A stretch of DNA of 64,000 bases, taken from NCBI GenBank assembly GCA_022376465.1, contig JACDTU010000002.1, positions 62,001 to 126,000 on the forward strand, given 5' to 3'. Every line of letters starts with the position of its first letter. The stretch's first letter is position 1. Made by a program: the position numbers and the translations under genes. The notes beneath the pieces are model-generated. The model made no database searches, was not told the DNA's origin, and saw only the letters and a list, made by a program, of their open reading frames with translations. The DNA comes from Cubamyces lactineus. Lineage: Eukaryota; Basidiomycota; Agaricomycetes; Polyporales; Polyporaceae. Shown one piece after another: positions 58,703 through 64,000 of this stretch.

Positions 58703-59006
58703 ATAATGCCTTGTTGTTGTACTAATGCTGTCTTGTGCTTTCCGAGCCTGCCTTGCTGTGTAGAACTAGATGTTGTGCGACCATTGTTACTCATGTACCA
58801 CTACCACCTCACGCACCTCACGCTATCGAATACGAATGAGCATGACCGTTCTGTATGGCTGTGGATCGTGTGATGCTGTGGTCAACTGTCTGTAAATGAG
58901 CACGAGATCAGGCGTGTCAGATGCCTCTGTGGATAGGGTGCACAACGAGGGTATATTCCGAACAGGTCCAATGGTACTATGCTACACGACAAAACGAGGC
59001 TACGAA
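58703..59006. other. convergent spacer
   Basis: 304 bp between the stop codons of the YheT-type gene and the minus-strand Hsp20 gene. Nothing further is seen. Confidence 0.5.
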
Positions 59007-59601
59007 TCATGCGATTGTGATGCGTTTAGGCAGCTGCTCTGCGGTCACCCTTGGGAACGTGACGGTCAGGAGGCCGTTGTCCATGGATGCCTTGATGTCC
59101 TCGGGCTATGATCACGAGTAAATGTCAACGGCAACGAGTCGTAAGTGTAGACAAGAGATACATACCTTAGTGCCCTCGGGAAGGGAGAGCGAACGCGAGA
59201 AGCGGCCGAAGCGGCGCTCGCGAACAACATAGCCCTTCTCATCTCGGTCAGAGGCGAACTTGGATTCGCCAGAGACGGTGAGGACGTTGTTGCGGACATC
59301 GATGTTCACGTCCTGCTTGTTGATTCCCGGGAGCTCGAACGTCGCCGTCACGAGGTTCTTGTCCTTGTCTTCATGTACGTCGATTCTAAAGTAAAACCCC
59401 TTGTTAAAACCTGGTTCTCAATCATCAAGCAAATCAGCTACGTGATTGCGCATACCTTGGACGCAGAACCCGAGGCGCATTGTTCGTGTGGTCTGACTGG
59501 CGTTGAAGCTGGTTGTTACCAGTCCGACGGTCGAAGGCCTCGTCAAAGAGGCGGTCGAACTCGGTGAAGAAGGGGTCATTGAAAAAGTTGGAGAGAGACA
59601 T
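59007..59601 (-). CDS. small heat shock protein Hsp20, copy 1
   Basis: Three exons (59456-59601, 59166-59385, 59007-59105) give 154 residues. The N-terminal arm is MSLSNFFNDPFFTEFDRLFD. The alpha-crystallin domain runs from IDVHEDKDKNLVTATFELPG through NVLTVSGES and GRFSRSLSLPEG to GLLTVTFPR, and the C-terminal RITIA carries the I-x-I motif. This is an ATP-independent chaperone that binds unfolding proteins as oligomers in the cytosol. The copy at 60372-60957 is its head-to-head partner with identical exon lengths (146, 220, 99 nt). A TATA box (minus strand, 59702-59707) and a heat-shock-like element at 59746-59758 lie upstream. Confidence 0.93.
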
Positions 59602-59701
59602 TGCGAGTGACTAGAAAGTCGAAGGGTTGAAGCAAGGGTTAAGATCGATGACGATGTTGGAGTTTTGCGAGTTGTAGGGTCGGGTCACGCATACCCTGGC
59701 C

Positions 59702-59707
59702 CTTATA
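59702..59707 (-). promoter_or_regulatory. TATA box of Hsp20 copy 1
   Basis: TATAAG on the minus strand, 95 bp upstream of the start codon at 59601. Confidence 0.55.
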
Positions 59708-59745
59708 TGCCCTGGTTCATACATAGAGTCGAATTTGCGAGCTTG

Positions 59746-59758
59746 TACAGGAACTTTC
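59746..59758 (-). promoter_or_regulatory. candidate heat shock element, Hsp20 copy 1
   Basis: GAACTTTC core (59751-59758) with an imperfect TAC in place of TTC on one side. About 40 bp upstream of the TATA box at 59702-59707. Confidence 0.5.
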
Positions 59759-60206
59759 TGCCTGCGGACTTGCCCGAATGAGTTGAGGAGGAGCAAAGGT
59801 CATATCGAGAAAACGCTGGAACGCCGGCAGATGCCGGGCGTTGAGTAGAGAATACCACCTATGGGAAGAAGCCAAACATGAGTCAACACATGAGCACACA
59901 CTAACTCTAGGTTAGCGCTCATTACTCTCTCGTCCTCGTCAGCCATGAACAATCCTTTTGGTATCTCTCCTACCCTTGGGCCTTGGTTCACGGCGTGTGA
60001 CCGTCATCTCTGGCATGCGCGCGATTGGACGGGAATGTGGTTCAAGTTCGTAATGCCTCCGACAACCTCGTCACAGAGGGCGTACATTCGAGAGCATTCT
60101 ACTGTTATGCCGTTGTGGAGGCTAAGGTCACCAGGCCCTTGAAAGCAACCGCAAGCACTGTCAACTGCGTAGTGCATGACCTCACCACCAACAACACAAA
60201 GGCGCG

Positions 60207-60219
60207 TTCTCGAACCTTC
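60207..60219 (+). promoter_or_regulatory. heat shock element, Hsp20 copy 2
   Basis: TTCTCGAACCTTC is a perfect three-unit alternating TTCnnGAAnnTTC element, the binding site of trimeric Hsf1. It lies 30 bp before the TATA box and about 150 bp before the ATG. Confidence 0.8.
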
Positions 60220-60249
60220 ATGGACCGTCGTACTGGGCAAGGACAAAGA

Positions 60250-60255
60250 TATAAG
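60250..60255 (+). promoter_or_regulatory. TATA box of Hsp20 copy 2
   Basis: TATAAG, about 120 bp before the ATG. Confidence 0.6.
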
Positions 60256-60371
60256 GCGCGCACTCCCTGCGACGTCTCCCCAGCATTGACAGAAAGTATC
60301 AAGTTCGGATCACGACCACTTTCTTCTTCTCACCCTTCCTCTTTTCTCTTTAACGACTTTTACGACTCGTA

Positions 60372-60957
60372 ATGGCGCTCTCTACGTTCTTCACTGAGCC
60401 GTTCTACTCCCTCGCCGACTTCGACCGCCTCTTCGACGAGGCCTTCAACGCGCGGACGTCGGCGGTCGCACCTAGACAGCAGGGCGACAACTCTGCGTCG
60501 AGGCCCATGCGTCCAAGGTGAGTAAACCCTTCTAATGCGACGAGCGCGAATGGGTCACTGACACCACGCTTGCAGAATGGACTTGCATGAGGACCAGGAG
60601 AAGAACCTCGTGACGGCCACGTTTGAACTCCCTGGCCTGTCAAAGGAGAACGTCCAGATTGACGTTCGGGACAACGTCCTGACCGTCTCTGGCGAGTCAA
60701 CCATTTCCAGTGAGCGGGACGAGAAAGGATACTCGGTCCGCGAGCGGCGGTACGGCAAGTTCTCGCGGTCGTTGCCTCTTCCACAGGGTATCAAGGTATG
60801 TGACGCCTTTACATTTTCGCTCTTTTCGTCGAGCATCGTGCTAACAATCCCTCCGCAGCCCGAGGAAATCAAGGCGTCCATGGACAGTGGCGTCTTGACT
60901 ATCACGTTCCCGAGGACGACACCCGAGCAGGCGCCGAAGAGGATCACGATCTCGTGA
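60372..60957 (+). CDS. small heat shock protein Hsp20, copy 2
   Basis: Three exons (60372-60517, 60576-60795, 60859-60957) give 154 residues. The arm is MALSTFFTEPFYSLADFDRL. The alpha-crystallin domain has EDQEKNLVTATFELPG, NVLTVSGEST, GKFSRSLPLPQG and GVLTITFPR, and the end is RITIS with I-x-I. Its exon lengths equal those of copy 1, so the pair arose by inverted duplication with introns kept. The 770 bp between the two start codons acts as a bidirectional heat-inducible region, to judge from the perfect heat shock element on this side and the weaker one on the other. A cytosolic holdase. Confidence 0.93.
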
Positions 60958-61245
60958 GCCTCAACGAGGGCTTGTATGTATCGTAGGAGATGGGTAGTGC
61001 GTTATTGTAGATTCTCGTTAATAGGATTGGGTTTCTCTCATCTGTTGCGTGGATTGTATGGTGCGGATCACGCGGTACGCTGAAACTTCGTCTTCATTAT
61101 ACTGTAAGGAGAAGGACTGGCTATGTAACGCTACACGGGTGCTAAGGTCTCGACTCCTTGGGTTACTTGAAGCTCTTATATCATTGTTCGCGTAGTTGCT
61201 CTGAACTTGATAGAAGTCAACTGCCATTCCTGATCACTATTTTCT
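60958..61245. other. convergent spacer
   Basis: 3' flanks of Hsp20 copy 2 and F-box C. Nothing else is seen. Confidence 0.45.
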
Positions 61246-63074
61246 TTAGATTGGCTTGTCAACGGTGAAGAGACGTAGTCTCCGCATGTCATTTTCCGTC
61301 GTTGAGCTCTGATATGGCATAGCCAATCAGCGCATGTACTGATCAATCCTATTCGAAGCGATGCTTACCGTGACAGCTAGGCCATCCTCTAGTAGTGCGA
61401 AGGAGTGTCTCGTCACTGCAGCGGCAAAATCTGGATCGTCCTTGTACGTGATCGTCTTGTGTACTACACGGTACGGGAGGGTATTGCGTACGGGGCCGCG
61501 GAGGATCTTGGAACTTCGCACAACTCGTGAGCATTCCATGAATTGCGCAAGGATCTCTCGATCATCTTCGGCTGCGCTCTCCGGATGCGCGAGCGCATGA
61601 AAGTCGAAGATGAACGCGTCCAGAGTGGCCAAATCGTGCGTCTTGCAGGCCATGATCGCGCAGGTGGAGCCCATCACGGAGAGACCGATAGGCACAAAAT
61701 CAAAGATGTTTAATATAGGGAATAACCAGCCGCCCGAGGCGCCCCAACTATCCCAGGGGATGGATGGAGGTGAGTGCGGGGGCTCTGCGTGAGGGGTGTT
61801 CTCGTCAAGGAGGGAGTCGAGACAGTCAAGAAGTCTGGCTACAGGTATCACGTATAGGTACTTCTCGAGAATAGTTGAGGTACCCGTCATGAATAGCATG
61901 GCTAGGACTGTGAGGCTTGCGTCGCAGCCAAAGGTCGCATCACTGTCAACCATCGGTTTTTGAGACTCGAGAGCCAGAGGATTTGATATCGCGTCGGCAC
62001 CGGTCAACGGCAGGACTTCCAGCGTGCAAACTGGCTGCGGATGATCGGCCAATGCTGGCTCCCAAGGGGTGGCTGTATGGTGCGAGGGGTTGACTCTAGT
62101 GCAGGGATCAACGACGTAGATCTTCAAGGTATTCTCACACGCAACCATTAGCCTGGTTTCGTCGAGGAAGACAAAATGTATAGTGCAACGTGCTGGAGAG
62201 TGTTGCTAATTTCCCATCAGGACAGTCATTTCTGTGATAGATATTGGAGACGTACCCATATTAATGCACCTGTCTTCCAATTGTAGACTCGCAGATAACT
62301 TAAGTGATCTCGCCATGCCCAGCCGACGAGATCGCCACGAATTGTCACTTTGCAAGACCAAGCATTATCTCCGTACGTAGGGATAGTGAATGCGTGGACG
62401 GCAGCTTCCGGATGGTAGTTTCGCATAGATGCCCCTGACAAGCTGACGAGATGACACTGAGTGGGCCTGTAAGCGGCAAGATAAGTGGCTTAGACTGTGT
62501 AGTCAGTAGTAGGCACGTACTCTGGAGAGCTGATATTAACGCCGCTGATAGCAATCAAGCCTTGCGAGGAGTCGATGGCGCAACTCTGTATGTCGAATAG
62601 GGCGACGGGAAGGTCGATTGACCAGGTTTGAGACGGGATGCCGCGGATGGAGCACGATGGGCGAATCAGCCTCAGTGTCGCGCCACTCAACAGCGCAATC
62701 GCATCCCCTGTGAATTTGGGGTACCGAACATCGTCGTATTGGGCGATATGAGGGATACTATCGGTCGTCTGTGGTAGGGAATGCCAGGCGATTTGATAAT
62801 CTTTCAACGCCTTGATATTGTTGAGAAGGGATAGTCCTCCCGAGGTGGCCTGCCGCATTCCCGCTTTTGCATGACGAATCCGATGTCTCAAGGCAGATGA
62901 ACCGAGGATGCTGTTAAAGCCATGACATACCTTTCGAGCAATCAGCGCTATCAGCTCGGGCTGTACGAGGATATGATATGCAAGGCTTACCAAACGGCAG
63001 ACCAACAAGTCTGAAGGGTCTGGATTGAGCAAAATGCAAACGAGAAGCTCATGCGGCAGTCGGATGATATTCAT
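61246..63074 (-). CDS. F-box protein C (WDxWG family)
   Basis: It starts MNIIRLPHELLVCILLNPDP, a short F-box, followed by an intron (near 62933-62992) as in A and B. Shared family blocks: ALLSGATLRLIRPS, RGIPSQTWSIDLP, YNWKTGALIW, PSIPWDSWGASGGW, VMGSTCAIM, NTLPYRVVHKTI and LLEDGLAVT. A GTAAGC donor falls right after LAVT, where A and B also have their last intron. If used, a tiny final exon would end near 61246; if not, translation stops at 61327 after VSIASNRIDQYMR. So the C-terminus is uncertain. It is much more diverged than A and B and lies 40 kb away, suggesting an older member of the family rather than part of the array. Probably an SCF receptor. Confidence 0.75.
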
Positions 63075-63627
63075 CTCTTTTGTCTTACGGCTGGGTAGTG
63101 CAGAGGTTGAGTCAAACTACGCAGCGGCTGAATATCAAGATATGATCTCTTTCTGAACCTAATCAGAGAGGGTACTGGAACGTCGCTGATGGGTTCTTGG
63201 AGAGTTGAAGAAGATGCGAGTCTTTCAGATGCTTTAGCTTCCCGAGGCTGTCCACAGTACCAATTGCTCTATTTTGGAGCATGTATACTTGGAGATAGCA
63301 ATTGTGCAAGGAGTTGTTGGGACGCTTAGTGAACGGGGATGAGATTGTGGCCTGGTGTATTCATTCAGTGCAGCTTGCAAGAGAACGAACGTAGACGCCT
63401 GCTGAATTGGGGAAGCTGCGGCAGGTCCACGTGGGATGATCTGAGGGGAATCTGGGAACGATTCCTTGGCCATACGCGGAGACAGGCCGAGGCCCTAACC
63501 GACACCCGACGCCCATCTTCTCCACCCCATCCCCGCCCTCGTCGTCCTCACCGTCCCCGTCGTCGCCCTCGTCGTCACAAGACTCCCGCCACGTCTTATA
63601 GGCGCCTCCGCGGTTGCTCCCTTCCGC
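63075..63627. other. divergent spacer F-box C / right-edge gene
   Basis: Promoter region of both neighbours. C/T- and G/C-rich near 63500-63590; frames there are low-complexity and unsupported. Confidence 0.45.
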
Positions 63628-64000
63628 ATGTCCTTCAGGATGGCCAAGTCGCCCCTCTTGCTCGGCCAGCGGCACCCACGCTACACGCTCGCTCTCGTTG
63701 CACTCATTCTCTGCGCGTACTGGTTCTTCTTCACCGCACCACCACCTCCGCGCCCCGTCGTGTACAAGCACAATCATGAACTCAACGCTCGCCTTGACAG
63801 AGAAGAGCGGAAATACCGCAGCATGCTCCCCCAGCGACAGGAGCTAATCACAAAATATGGGCCTACCCCCTCTCAGGTCGCCATGTACGTACCACGCGCG
63901 TGTATATGCGTGTTAAACCCCGAATGCCATTCCTCACGCCTCTTCTCGCGCTCAGGTTCCCACCAGACCAAGAGCCCTGGCCGCCGTATACAGTTTGTAA
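63628..64000 (+). CDS. type II membrane protein, possibly methyltransferase-like (5' end)
   Basis: It starts MSFRMAKSPLLLGQRHPRY and has one signal-anchor helix (TLALVALILCAYWFFF), a Pro-rich stem, a charged RLDREERKYRSMLPQRQEL segment, and then KYGPTPSQVAM. An intron (about 63884-63954) leads to FPPDQEPWPPYTV at the window edge, where a further donor seems to begin. The TPSQVAM-FPPDxxPWPPYTVW pattern recalls agaricomycete proteins with a C-terminal methyltransferase-like domain, which would lie outside the window; that part is from memory of the family and not shown here. The topology suggests Golgi or endoplasmic reticulum. An alternative is a glycosyltransferase with a similar anchor. Confidence 0.6.
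   Translation, partial: MSFRMAKSPLLLGQRHPRYTLALVALILCAYWFFFTAPPPPRPVVYKHNHELNARLDREERKYRSMLPQRQELITKYGPTPSQVAMYVPRACICVLNPECHSSRLFSRSGSHQTKSPGRRIQFV

Noticed and set aside
63339..63779. Low-complexity frames rich in Arg, Pro, His (plus) or Glu, Gly, Asp (minus)
   Set aside because: Opposite-strand images of C/T-rich promoter sequence and of the first exon of the right-edge gene.
1..64000. CRISPR arrays, bacterial operons, rRNA and tRNA genes
   Set aside because: No regularly spaced direct repeats, no bacterial gene organisation, and no convincing tRNA B-box or rRNA sequence was found on reading both strands; a covariance-model scan was not possible.

Overview
This window looks like nuclear DNA from an agaricomycete mushroom (Basidiomycota, probably a polypore or close relative; the genus cannot be fixed from sequence alone). 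The coding regions are interrupted by many 45-75 nt GT-AG introns. Several families are ones expanded in or restricted to basidiomycetes: a DUF6533-type membrane protein, F-box families, and fungal 7TM-like proteins of unknown role. All gene models were spliced by eye from frame continuity, splice sites and comparison among paralogs inside the window.

Left part (1-12.1 kb): the 5' end of an alpha/beta hydrolase leaving the window on the minus strand, an unrecognised small gene, a secreted ricin-B-like protein, a REX-type DEDDh RNA exonuclease, a GPI-anchored GH13 alpha-amylase and a DUF6533 membrane protein.

Central accessory block (12.7-32.4 kb): five complete tandem copies of an HSL-type alpha/beta hydrolase (H2-H6; H1 is the partial copy at the left edge), plus one decayed relic. 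They are interleaved with two F-box genes of one family (A, B) and with two minus-strand F-box/leucine-rich genes, one intact and one broken by two frameshifts and a stop. The layout suggests repeated local duplication of F-box plus hydrolase units.

Next block (33-43.6 kb): three tandem minus-strand copies of a 7TM protein with a strikingly conserved cytoplasmic-tail motif. A 5.6 kb stretch without recognisable genes follows (43.6-49.3 kb).

Right part (49.3-64 kb) is more housekeeping-like: a secreted polyamine-oxidase-type flavoenzyme, the PP6/Sit4-type phosphatase catalytic subunit, a divergently transcribed acyl-protein-thioesterase homolog that appears to lack its catalytic triad, a 1.1 kb element with 106 bp terminal inverted repeats and TA flanks, a YheT/EMB8-type hydrolase, a head-to-head pair of Hsp20 genes with heat shock elements, a third F-box gene (C), and the 5' end of a type II membrane protein that runs off the right edge.

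There is no obvious single pathway. The strongest candidate for something undescribed is the co-amplified hydrolase/F-box array next to the amplified 7TM family; whether these act together is inference.
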